From Adineta steineri (lineage: Eukaryota; Rotifera; Eurotatoria; Adinetida; Adinetidae): a DNA stretch of 64,000 nucleotides. The stretch covers positions 70,663 to 134,662 of the forward strand of contig CAJNOI010000003.1 in NCBI GenBank assembly GCA_905250115.1. Reading direction: 5' to 3'. Every line of letters starts with the position of its first letter. Within the stretch, counting starts at the first letter, position 1. This document shows, piece after piece, positions 1 through 12,058 of this stretch. The translations under genes were made by a program, and so were the position numbers. The notes under the pieces were generated by a model that saw only the letters and a program-made list of their open reading frames with translations, was not told where the DNA came from and made no database searches.

Positions 1-3000
1 TCAAGTGATGATAATGGAATATGACCTGATGATGATAGACCTTGTTTAGAATTTGTATTATCATTTGATATTGACATCAAATCATATTTAACATATGAAA
101 ATAGATTTGTTGGTTTAGAATTCATTCCAGTTGGATGATGATGAGAATTTCTAGGTAAACGATGATGATGAATTGTTGGTAATTGATTAGATGATGAAAT
201 AGATCTGTGTGTTCCACGTAGTAATATAAAAATAAGTACAATAATAACAAGAATAAGAATAAGGATTAATATGGAAAATGTAATGATGATTGTTAAACCA
301 AAACGGGATTGAGATATAGGAACTAAAATATATATCAAATAATATGAATAATCTTTTTTCTTCTCATTAAATACATACGTTTGTCTTGATCATTTAGAAA
401 AGGTAATTGATCCCGACAAATAGGGCAACAATGACCTGATAATGTAACAGCATGTACACAAGTTAATGATGGACATTGATGTTGATGACATACAATTGTA
501 CCATATAAACATTTACAACGATGACAATCGCTAACCTAAGAAAAGAAAATTTTTTTTAGAAAATCAAAGAAAAATTTTAACTTACATTCCAATGTTCACC
601 CGAACGATATTGAACATAATTAAAAATACAAACAGATACAGCAGCTGTTGGTGGAAGACAAAATGGACAACATTGACCTTTTTTAAGTACTGGATTTGAA
701 CATGGTAAATTTTGATCACAAGTTTGTGAAAAACATTGAACTTGTCCACCACCACCACGTGGACAAAGACATGATTGACAATCATTATGTTTCCACCATT
801 CTCCAACAGGTTTTATTATACCATTTTCAAGTAAACAAATATCTTCATCTACAGTTGATAAATCAGTTATTGGTTGTAATTCGGATGATTTCGATGGACA
901 TATTGGACAACATAGAGATGAATCATTTATTGGAGATGAACAACTAAGTGGAGGACATAATGATATACTACAAAATGCAATGTTATGTAAACATATACAT
1001 TTTGTACATTTATCAAATTCAAGTTCTTCACCAGTGACATATTGACTGGCATAACATACTTGAGATGATGGTATAGGTTCAGGTAACATTGTAATTTCTT
1101 CAAAAAAAAAAAAGAGAAAATATACAATAGAAATAATTAATAAAATGAAATCTAACCTGGACATGAAGGGCAACAACGATTAGGTAAAATAATTGGATGT
1201 GAACATGTAGGAGTTGGACATGATATAAGTGCACATAATGGTTCTCCTTTATGACATAAACATTGACGACAACCATCAAACCATATTTCACCATTTGAAT
1301 AAGAAAATTGTCCTGAATAACATTGTCGAAATCGTGAACGTATTAGAAGATCTGTATTTAATGTATCATTATGTATTATAATATTACTTTCACAAACACA
1401 TATTGGACAACCAACTTCATTTTGTCTTAATCCATAAGTACAATTTTTTGTACAAGTCAATGTTGGACATGGATTACATTCACATGTTAGACAACCAGTT
1501 ATTTTATTAATTAGATAATTATATGGACAATGTTTATCACAATTTAATTGTCCACAATTAAGATCATTTGGTGATATACATGAACAATATTGTTTTAATA
1601 AACGATCAAATTTCAATGTACATAATGGTGATGGACATGACATGGTAGAACAAGCACATAATAAACAACCTTGTTCATCTTTAGCTAGACCATGTTCACA
1701 TTCTAATAAACATTTTTCAAGTAGAGGACATTTATTTGTTGTTAATGGTGATTGTGATGAAAGACGTGAATCAATATTATGTATCTTTCGATTTTGATCT
1801 TCAAAATCATCACAAACTGGACAGCAAACATTTTCTATTTGACGTGGATTTTCACATGGTGGAGCTATACATCCGTCTGCAATACAACGTGATCGACCTT
1901 CTTCACACCAGCATCTCATACATCCATTTGATTCAATCCAAGTTGAATTCATATGTTGTACATGTAGACGATCATTTAAACAACCTAATTTAAAAAAAGA
2001 AACAAATTCTTCTTCTTCTACAAAAAAATTCGTTTACCTCCACATTTTGGACAACATTCATTTTCTGGCTTATACATATATCCACAATGTGTATATGTTG
2101 GACATTGTACCATTGTACAATCAACAAGTCCTTCTCGACATGTACATGTTGTACAATGATCAACAGACCAAGTTTCATTTTCACTATAAATCTTTTTATC
2201 ATGATAACATTGTTTTGAATCTAGATTAAATATAAAAACAAAAGATTTTGTCGATTATTAATATTCTATATATCCCCCTCTATCTCACCCACTCTTAATG
2301 CAACTAAATTGATCACAACATTGACCAGGAATATTTGGATTTCCTGTGCGATATATTTGAATAATTGAATTTTCTCCACATATAGTTTTTGGACATAATG
2401 AACAAATACATTGTCCACGAGGTTGACAACAGATTAATGAAAGATTCTTCGATGAAGATGATGTTTGTAATAGAGGAACATGATCTTCAATAAAATGACT
2501 ATCCAATGGACAGATTGATGAATTATTAGATTGATTTTTACAAATAATATTTGAACAATCAATTACATCATTAGCTAAAGAAGAAGAAGAAAAAAAAATA
2601 ATAATTCAGAATGATAACTTAAAAAAACAATTTATTAAGTCTCAAGTAGATTTTTTCAATTTCATTATAAATAATTATATTTTATTGCATTTTTTATTTC
2701 TATTCAAAGAAATTATAACATTCCTAAGGTTTATTCTTTTTCGTACTATTTATTTATCATTGTCATAAAATTTCATAACATTTATTATTATCAAATAGTT
2801 GAAATATCATTATCAATAGTATAACACCAATATAAAAATATATGTAAAAGTTATGTGCTATCTAGGATAATAAAAATATTTTTTCGTCTTCTTTATATTC
2901 AGGACAGAAATTCATAACACATACACAGTTGCTATGTATATGTCTATTGTCATAACTTATCTCACATTACGCCTCAAGTACAAAAAAAGAAACGAATGAT

Positions 3001-4465
3001 ACAGTTCTCAAATGATTTATGAATATATATGTACATTCAATTCATCATATAGACAAAGCTCTACGTAGTTTTGTTTTATAACAGATATTAATATAGCAAA
3101 ATGACATTTTGTCATTATTCAAATATTCTGTTCAGTGTATCTTTTGACTAAAATAATCTTCTATGTTTCATTAAGAAAATCCAACATATGTACATAAACT
3201 TAACGATCAAAAGGTCAGAAGCAAATGTTCCTGTCTTGATCAGTACCATATGTCTATTCTCTTGTCTTCGTCATATGTCTAGTCATTGGATGTATAGATG
3301 TCTGTTGAATTGACAAAATCTAATAATTGATTAGCTTGACACTAATGGCCTTTCTTATTTAGTAAATGTAATAGCAGCTATATCGACAATAATCTCACTA
3401 TGCTATCTCACAATATGATAGTATATATATATATACATGTTATAAGACAGTTGTTCAATTAAATGATAATAATTCCTTTCACTATAACGGTGATAGAGAC
3501 AGATGTTTGACCTTTTTTGTTTGTCAATCAGAATTAAAGAACAAATAGTTCGTTGTTTATATACTATTCATCTAACCAATTCAAGGATAAACATGTCATG
3601 TTTACTATCACTACTACCTCATTCATATACTACTTATCGATGGTATTCGAGTGGAAAAAAGAGAAAGAGGGAGAGGAAAAGAATAATTTGTGTTAATATG
3701 ACGAAAAGAAGAAAAATTAATGATGATCGATGGAAAAAGAAAAGATCGATTTATTGATAAATGAGTATAAAATGATAGAGTTAGATTTACCATCATGTGC
3801 TTTTAACGAGCTTAATTCTCGTTTTTGTTGAGATATTGATTCTTGCATACAATCATGATATGTCTTATTATCATTAACTATATTTTGAGAAAATTCATTT
3901 TTACAAGGTACACGTCGATTTGAACATTCACATGTTGTTGTATTATTTATCATAATAGATAAACATTGGAATTTTAAACATGCTATAAAAGAAAGTATAT
4001 AGATTATAAATCGTTTTTTCTTATGGTATTACCTTTAACGCATATGCCAGTTGGTTCATCAAAATTATTTATAGTTTTATTTGATTTATAGCATAATAAA
4101 TCTTGTTCACATAGACCATAAACATTAAGATGACCACCACACACTTGATTTTCTGTACGAAGGCATACTGTACAACAGTCACATGGATCCCGTATTAGTT
4201 TAGAACAGTTCTTATTAATTAATTGATATTTTAAGCAATAGTCAATTGAACATGGTACTTGACATTCATTTTTATTTGCTGCTGCTGCTGATGATGATGA
4301 TGATGATTGGATCGGTATAGAAAATAAATTAGTCTTTTCATATGATTTTACATTTGTAATTGTCGGTGATGATATCAAATGATGATTATTATTTGTTGTT
4401 GTATTAGCAGCAAATATGAATGTCGAAAGGAAAATAATAATGAGCAGAAAACGCCCGAAGAGCAT
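1..4465 (-). CDS. CRIM1: CRIM1-like transmembrane VWC/antistasin protein (3' end beyond window)
   Basis: Exons (minus strand) 4465-4033, 3982-3791, 2574-2293, 2220-2038, 1984-1157, 1097-586, 535-379 and 322 to beyond base 1; all junctions are GT-AG and phases agree. The start is the ATG at 4465, giving a signal peptide (LLIIIFLSTFIFAA). Exon 1 carries an IGFBP-like cysteine module (CDCCTVC, then CGGHLNVYGLC). Then come two VWC domains (exon 4 and start of exon 5), antistasin-type repeats (exon 5, e.g. GCLLCAC, GCPICVC) and four more VWC domains (end of exon 5, two in exon 6, one across exons 6-7), each ending CCPxC. Exon 8 encodes one hydrophobic helix and a His/Ser-rich cytoplasmic tail. The order IGFBP, 2 VWC, antistasin, 4 VWC, TM matches vertebrate CRIM1, which binds BMP/TGF-beta ligands at the cell surface. 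Ligand binding here is inferred from the family. The second intron is about 1.2 kb; the rest are short. Confidence 0.9.
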
Positions 4466-7400
4466 TACTGCTCAAGTCTTATGTACATAGTCTTATTTAC
4501 TAGTAATGGATGAATGATGAAACGAGAAAATCTTGATGATATAAATAGCGACTAGTATGAATGATGGTGATGTAGAACATCATCAGTATTGTTGACTCAT
4601 TCGTCGACACCATCAAGCCGCTTTAGTTAAGGTCGACCTGAAATAGGGAGAGAAAAGAGAAAGAAAGTATATGTGTGTGTGTGTGGAATATAGAACAAAC
4701 AAGAAAGAAAGAAAATATGTACCAAAAACGAGAATATAACAAAGAAGAAAGAAGAAGAGAAGATGAAGAAACTAAATAAAAAAGAATAAAAATTAGAGAT
4801 TCTCAAGTTCTTTTTGTGGTTCAGTAGACTTCGTTACCTTGAAAATCAATGACTTTCAAAGATTCTTAACTACCAAGGTTATGTCAATTAGCTCGAAGAA
4901 ATTATTTTTGAAGATTATATACACGATTTTTGAGTAGCATTACATTTTTGATATGAAAAATCTGTCAGATCGATTACAAAAAGAAAGAAAAAGATTATAT
5001 AAAGTGTGTGTGTGTGTATATATGATTTTTTATCCATAAAGAAAAGAAGAAATATTTTATATTCCACTTCAATTTCCATTCAATCCTTCTCAACCATCAA
5101 AAAAAAATTGAAAAACTACTTGAAAACACTTAACATAATATTTTTCTTTGACATACTTTCCTTATAATTTTTGGTCTATTCTAAAACACATGTTATTTTA
5201 CCATTTACGATAACAATTTCATTCAATACAGTTATAAATATTCATTTTTACAAGGCTTTAATATTCAACATCATTGTTATGAAGCCTTTAAGATATTCAA
5301 CGATGAAACCATATATATGTATACATATGCTTGTAGTTAGAGATAGGAAGCAAAACAAAAAAAACGAAGAATATTATAAAGTTCACTAGACTCCAATCGC
5401 TATGAGATCTTTGACATATTCTAAAACAAACAGAACTCAGAAAAAAAAGAAGTATGGAATCTTTACATTACATTTACAAGTATGCGAATATTTGTATTGA
5501 GATAAAGAAAATATATTTATATGATATTTGTCATACAGAATAAGTCATAAATGATTATTCATACAAAATTTTGCTGTCAAGTGAGCATATCTGTTTATGT
5601 CAGAAAAAAAGGAATTCGCGGTATGCTATAATAAAAATCATTTGACTCAAAAAATGTTTTAGTTATTTCTTTTTTCAATATTAGTATAAACAACAAATAA
5701 GACACTGTCTATGGAGAGAGAAAAAAATTATAATATATGAATATCGTTTAGATATACAGATAGACATACATGTTTGTGTGCCCCCTCTATTTTTTGATTA
5801 AGTGTGTCAGATTCAGGTGGGATATCTCAAAATTAAGTAAGAAAAAGAAACGGGGCAATCATCACATGTGCAAATAGTTGACATTCCATATGTATTCGTT
5901 CTTTTCTTTCCTTTATTGTCTTGGTTGAGAGACATAAAGAGCAAAAAAAAAATATACAGGGTTATTCGCATTTAACCCGTTCTTATTCAAGATTAGTAAT
6001 AACAGTAAAAACAACAACAACAACAGGCAACACTTCATCATCTATCATCTTCGAAAGAACAAATGATGATGATAGGAAAAAAAAGCCCACCGAGGATTAG
6101 AAATAATCATGTAGAGGCGTAGACATATGATTCAATGACTGATGTTCTTGTTTACATGCTTATATGTCGATGTTCTCTTAGTTTTTATTTTACTTATTAA
6201 TACTAAATTAATCAAAAATCTTAAAAATTTAATGATTGCTTATTATACTCACTAGTAATCGACGTCATCAATGTTAATGATAGATAATTAGGGGAAATAT
6301 ATGCGTGTCATTATATGAGAAAGTAATATTTATTGTTTTTCATTTCGTTATGAAAAAGAACGAGCCCGTATATATAAAGCTATAAAGAATGGTTTAGTCA
6401 AAATAAAAAGAACGATAATAGAGTAAACATATTATTAAGAAGAGAAAAGGTTTGACTGAAAAAAAAAACAAGAGCAGTTATACTATGTACGCGCAAGGGT
6501 TATTATAAACAGGGAAACATCTGCATTTTGTACTAATGAAGTTTTGTTAGCTGATAATACTTACAAATAGATATCATATTCATTTAATTTTGTTTTTTCT
6601 ATTTAGATTTTTTTACTCACATTAAATCATATAGTGATTAAGCATGATATGTAATTCCATAATTAAAATAAGTTTGAATATTCAAATTTCACGGTTGATT
6701 AACTATAATAATATATTTAATGAATGTAAACATATAAGCAAAATATTATCATCGCCTTAATTTACATATATAAGAAAAACGTGTAATACGAAAACAATAT
6801 AAGAAAGAAAGAAAAATAAGGTTTATGTAGATAGTCATTTCTTAGCTAAAACTTATTATTTTTGATCAATGAAGCACCTGGTTGTTGTCAAAAAAAACAA
6901 TAACATAACTAAATACTGTCTAACATTAACAGTCATAAAATTAGAAAGATATGAGTTTGTTTGCTCCTTTTTCTCTTTGTCGTTTCTTCTTCGGTTACGA
7001 AATATTCGTACTTTTTTTTTTGTTGTATATATGATCTTTAAGATCATCTTTTACGTATTTAATTTCCAGGTTATGTTTGAAAATGTGATAAGTAATCTGA
7101 AATCTGAACAGATTTATATTTATTCTTCTACATTGCCACCTAATAATCGTTAAATATACGTGTCAAGTAAAAATGTTTTTTTATTCACCTATACACGTGT
7201 TCTAATCTCATATTACCTGGATGCATAAATGACTATATATTTCAAATAAAAAACGAATATAGATATACATATCGAAATGAGAGAAGAATTTTAATTTGAA
7301 AGAATATATTTAAAATTCTTTGCCATTGGCAAAATTATCTTTATTAAACTCAAAAGCTAAACTTCTGGAAAAAGATTAGAATAAGGTCACTAATGATGAA

Positions 7401-8866
7401 TAGACCAAATGGATTAGAAAATCTTTTTTTTTGTTGAAGTGAATCATTTCAAATGAAACTAAAATTCAAGGTTCTTTTTTTTTCTTTCAATTTGTTATTA
7501 CGTATAATATACATGAATATATTATCTAAAGAATGGATGGAGTGCTATTGATGTGAATGTGAAGTGCTATTCTTCTACTTACCAGTCTTTCAAGTAGTGA
7601 ATTGTTTTATATATCTATAGACTGATGTGCTTCTCAAAAGTATCAAATATGAATAGACTCATTCAGTTTTTTTGCTACTCTTTAAAACAAGGTTTTTGTA
7701 ACGTCATCATTTTTTTTCATCTCTCTCTCTCCCTCTCTATTATGTATATGACTACGAATGCACGCGCGTCTGTTTGTCTGTTTCTTCTTCTTTTTTTGCT
7801 ATCTATATAAAGGGTACAAGCATGTAATCTTGCCGAAAAGAGCTATACAAGATATCATTTATCTCTTTTTTACCAAAATAACACTAAACTTTGAAGTATT
7901 CAACACTCACCTTTAAGTTCTTCTAAATGAATAAAATATCCTTCAGTCAATAAAATTTTCAGGCAGCAGCTGTGCACAATCATTAATACACTACACTTCA
8001 TGCATTCATGTTCGATTTCAATGGAAAAAAAAATAATAAACAGTATTGATAGCTAATAAAATCATCTTGATCAAGTGCTTATATTGCTTTTATTGTTTTT
8101 TTTTCTCTTTCATTGCTAGTGTGTGTGTGCCCAGCTGATTAATAAATAAAACGAGTCGATATTATGTACATAATACTCGTTGTCAACTGAGAAGAATCAT
8201 TAAGAACAGCGCTATCGACACGCCTATGGTTTATAATGATAATCGAAAGTTATCATGGCATTGAAGAACAATCTATACAATATGACTCAATAGATAGATA
8301 TAGATAGCAAAGTCGACATTTTTCTCTGACAAATACAGTGTCTCCCATGCGTAGAACTAGTGCATATAGATACGACGATGTAGGCGAAGAGCAAAAAAAC
8401 AAATCTTATAATACATACAATAAATCTGTTATACATTCGAAAATATTTGGATATATTTTATAAACAAGATACAATCGATAGAAGAATCAGTTACATAAAT
8501 AACATTCTAATGATAGTATACTATTAGAAGAAAACTGTACATTAATGTAAAAAATTATAGATGTAACTGCATATACTAATAGTTGATATTAATGCCTGAG
8601 TATTAATTAAAAGTATTCTCATATCTAAAGGACATCAATCAGACGACAAGGGCAACTGATCAAATTCATGTCATATTTCTTTTTTTTTGGTACAGAATGA
8701 GACCTTCCATGAACACGGCAAATTATCATTAATTTATTGATAAATATTTTAGATTAAAATATATTAGTATTTTTAGAAAAAAAAAGTAATTATAAAATTT
8801 ATATTATATATCTGTAAAAACTGGAAAAAGCTAGATTAAAGTTAGATGTATATATTGCTTTTGTAC
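4466..8866. other. Intergenic, about 4.4 kb, no gene seen
   Basis: AT-rich sequence with scattered A/T homopolymers and short GT/CT runs (e.g. gtgtgtgtgtgt near 4672 and 5005). The open frames here are short, hydrophobic or low-complexity, lack matching splice sites and resemble no family I know. The first few hundred bases next to 4465 presumably hold the CRIM1-like promoter; no specific element is recognisable. Confidence 0.6.
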
Positions 8867-9418
8867 TTAATGATGAGCCATAGATTCAAAACCAGTAGCT
8901 TTTTGTACTACTGGTCCACCTGAACCACCAGATTCAACAAATTTTTCAGGTCCAGTGACATTATGTCCGCCTGCAGATGGAGTTTTATTTGGATTAGCAT
9001 CATCATCACCCCCATCTTCTTTCGAATCATCACCACCATCTTCTTTTGATTCACCACTCGATTCTTCAGCATTGTCCTCTTCAGATCCACCATCTTTATT
9101 TCCTTGAGATTCATTTTTACCACCCGATGCTTCTTCCTTTTGTTCAGATCGACTTTTATCACTCGATTTATCTTCTTGTTTGCTAGACTTGTCATCGTTT
9201 TCTGATGCTTCTTCGGATTTACCCTGATCATCTGACGCTTTGTCATTTTCTTTAGATTTATCGTTATCATCTGATGTATCGTTTTTTTCTTCCGATTTAT
9301 TATCGTCTGCGGATGCATCATTTTGTTCTTCAGATTTATTAGCATCAGCTGATGTATCGTTTTGTTCTTCCGATTTGTTATCATCAGCAGATTGATTTTT
9401 GTCTTCGTCCGAGGACAT
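8867..9418 (-). CDS. Acidic, Ser/Asp/Glu/Lys-rich disordered protein with internal repeats
   Basis: 183 aa in one exon, start ATG at 9418. An acceptor-like ttttctag lies 12 nt upstream, so the 5' end is either an untranslated exon or a trans-spliced leader. Residues 1-90 are built from about 13-residue units of the type DDNKSEEQNDTSA, repeated with small changes; the middle is EDGGDDSKEDGGDD-like; the C-terminus (PEKFVESGGSGGPVVQKA) is less charged. There is no signal peptide, helix-forming membrane segment or cysteine. The composition predicts an intrinsically disordered, very soluble protein. I do not recognise a family; acidic nuclear chaperone-like or desiccation-associated hydrophilic proteins are possible but not shown. 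The orderly frame and repeat drift at the amino-acid level support real coding. Confidence 0.7.
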   Translation of the reverse strand: MSSDEDKNQSADDNKSEEQNDTSADANKSEEQNDASADDNKSEEKNDTSDDNDKSKENDKASDDQGKSEEASENDDKSSKQEDKSSDKSRSEQKEEASGGKNESQGNKDGGSEEDNAEESSGESKEDGGDDSKEDGGDDDANPNKTPSAGGHNVTGPEKFVESGGSGGPVVQKATGFESMAHH

Positions 9419-9538
9419 TTTAATATTTATCTAGAAAATTCATTTAAGACTAGATTCTAGCGAAAGAAAAATATCGTCATCATTCATATTTATGAAACAT
9501 TTACAAAAAAACAGAAAAAAATAAATAAATAACTTTTT

Positions 9539-10527
9539 TTACATCAATAGACTTTCATTACCATCATCACCAAATTTTGCCTAATTAAATAGAAAAACAA
9601 CATGCTAATTAAAAAAGTTTGAAGATACAAATATTTACCTTAGTATTATGTAAAGCGACTTTTTTACCTGTCGATTGATAACGTATTAACATATGAGGAG
9701 GTAATTGCTAGAGAAAAAATTTAAATATTATATTTATCTATGCAAATCCAATTTGACATACAAGCTTAACTTTTGGCATGGAATCAGTTCGATTTTCATC
9801 AGTATTTTTTGTTATCTTCTTCTTTTGTTTATGTTCTTTAGGTGGTAAATTTTCTATGTGATCAATATTCTGTCGAATTCTTGAACTTCGACGAATTATA
9901 TCTGATTGTAATTCTCTTGAATTTTAGAAAAAAATTAAAATGAAAGTACATCGAAATTGAATTTACTTTTTCATAACTCTCCGTCCATTTGAACTAACAT
10001 TTTCAGTATTACACTGATTATTATTACTAGTAGTTATTTCTTTGATTTCATCACGAATCTAAAAATTATACAAAACGATGCAAAAATTATAAATAACTGT
10101 TTTTCGAATATATAATCGAACATCTGTTTCCACTTTCTTTATATAATAATAGGCGATTCATCATTTTTATGAATAGAAAATTTTCAATACATATGACACA
10201 AATCGTTAGCGGGTTTGCCTGTTTTTTTTTTGTTTAAGAAAATGTTTTGATGCTAAAATAATCTTTATTTAATTTAGTTTTTTTTTCGAACACTATTTGA
10301 GATTATATATTGGTTAGGTCAATTTTAGTTGTTTGTTAAATGACTTACATCATTAATTTTTAATGCAGCAAGAAAACGACGATTATCTTCAATATTTTGT
10401 CGACGTTTTGCTTCGAGATTTTGATTCTTTTAAAACGAAATAAAAGTTTTATTAAACAGGATAAAACAAAGAGTTGTATAAAACTCACGAGACAGTCATT
10501 GTTACTATTATTATTATGAGAAGACAT
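9539..10527 (-). CDS. Small basic protein, 157 aa, six exons, function unknown
   Basis: Exons 10527-10489, 10426-10349, 10058-9967, 9915-9762, 9707-9639 and 9580-9539 join in frame (474 nt, 157 aa plus stop). The N-terminal part (LEAKRRQNIEDNRRFLAALK, residues about 17-36) resembles the short helical motif at the start of CMR1/WDR76-type proteins (K/R-R-x-x-N-I-x-x-N-x-x-F/L-L-x-x-L), but no WD repeats follow. The middle has RRSSRIRQN and a lysine-rich stretch (KEHKQKKKITKN), suggesting a nuclear protein. It is divergent from the E2-like gene at 10731 with about 200 bp between starts, so the two may share a promoter region. The WDR76 resemblance is weak and could be chance; existence of the gene rests on six consistent splice junctions. 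Confidence 0.65.
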
Positions 10528-10730
10528 GATTTATTTGAAAATAAAAAATAAATTTCGTATATTAAGTTCAGTGAGTGAGTAGATATTATCCAATACAATA
10601 TACATAGGGTGTATACGTTAGCCTCTATTCAAATATGATTAGAAGGGCGACATAACCAATAGGAAAAAAAGGAAAGAGTTGAATTCGCCCTTGCTCGATA
10701 CAAAACCACATTGAAGAACGCTGTCAAAAA

Positions 10731-12008
10731 ATGGCATCAAGTTCAACTTCAAATTCCAATTTAACATTTATCAATCGGTAATAAGAATTTATTTTATTTT
10801 TCAAATAATTTTTATTTTGTTTGTAGACTTCGACGTGAATGTCTCGATCTCCAACAAAATCCAGTTCCATTTACTTGGTTTATATAAATAAAATAGCTTT
10901 TTCTTGAATTAAAATAATCTTCTCTTTAGTGCTGGTCCAACAGCTGATAGTCTTAAACAATGGCTTGTAGTTTTCGAAGGTGAAACTGATTCGCTTTATG
11001 AAGGTGGCACATTTTTTGCTTTACTTACATTCGACGATGATTATCCATTTACACCACCTACGGTAACAAGAAAAATCTTTATTTATTCTTTCTTATGATT
11101 TGATTTATTTTTAGCTTGAATTTAAAACACGAATTTATCATTGTAATATTTATCAAAGTACAGGATTAGTTAAACATGATATATTTGATAAAAACTGGTC
11201 ACCAACTGTTACTATTCGACAAATTATTCAAAAAGTAGCAAAGTTACTCGTTCAATGTGAGCCTGGTAAGTTAAATTTTTGTATTAAACTAAATATTACA
11301 ATATAGTTACAAATGTTTTCTCATAATACAGCCTTTTCATACAAGATTCTGCAGTTACTTAGTTTCAGATTTCTACGATAAAGAAAGTTTAAACTAAAGT
11401 ATCAATTGATCTAATATTTTATTTTTTATATTTATCGACTCATTGATTTTCACAGAATCGCAAATCTCATGTTGTTCATCAGCAGTTACATTGAAACACC
11501 CTACATTTTATCATGGAAAATATTCTATGAGATGAAATATTCATTTCCTACCATAGACCATTTCGAGAATGCAGTTTTTTACTTTTACTGCTTTATGAAA
11601 ATATGTAAAACTAGTCCAGGCACGATTCAATATTGATTTAAATAATGCAAAATTTATTGCGATTAAATACAAATATTGTACAATTGTCTGTTGCCACTAA
11701 AATTATGTGTCTTACAATGATATATATTCTTATTCTGCGACTATATTAGAAAGTTTAGTCAGGAAATTTGTTTATTTAACATATAGAATAATTGATTTAT
11801 AGTGAAAAGAAATATTTTTATTGACTTTCAATTAATCTATTCAGTTATATAAATGCCATGATTTTCTAATGCATATTTCTTCCACTTTTATTAGTATTAT
11901 TATTATTTAGATCATTGTGCAATGAAAGAACTCGGTCTACAATACAAACATGAACGTAATGATTATGAACGAATGGCTCGTTTATGGACAAAAAATTTTG
12001 CTCGTTAA
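10731..12008 (+). CDS. Ubiquitin-conjugating E2-fold protein lacking the catalytic Cys (UEV-like)
   Basis: Exons 10731-10777, 10827-10877, 10930-11062, 11115-11265 and 11911-12008 (480 nt, 159 aa). The UBC fold is clear: AGPTADSLKQWLVVFEG, the DYPFTPPT strand, RIYHCNI, NWSPTVTI and a C-terminal helix YERMARLWTKNFA, all as in UBE2D-type enzymes. Two hallmark sites differ. HPN is HCN, and the catalytic segment (normally G-x-I-C-L-D-I-L) reads GLVKHDIF, with no cysteine at the active position. It is therefore probably an enzymatically dead E2 variant (UEV-like) that may act as a partner or scaffold; whether the Cys in HCN can substitute is unknown. The last intron is about 645 bp, much longer than the others. 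The stop lies only 50 bp before the next ATG. Confidence 0.85.
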
Positions 12009-12056
12009 ATTTCTTGTGTGTACAAAAAATGAACTAAATATAGATATTTTATTTTT

Positions 12057-12058
12057 AG
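12057..12058 (+). promoter_or_regulatory. Candidate trans-splice acceptor directly before ATG
   Basis: The sequence tattttatttttag ends exactly at the ATG of the methyltransferase-like gene at 12059, 50 bp after the upstream stop codon. A T-rich tract plus AG without any upstream exon in this short spacer is what a spliced-leader acceptor of a downstream operon gene looks like. Bdelloid rotifers are known to use SL trans-splicing; its use here is inference. Confidence 0.45.

Noticed and set aside
3503..3757. 84-aa frame inside the CRIM1-like 1.2-kb intron
   Set aside because: Low-complexity Lys/Arg end and no splice or start context; it lies wholly in an intron of the opposite strand.
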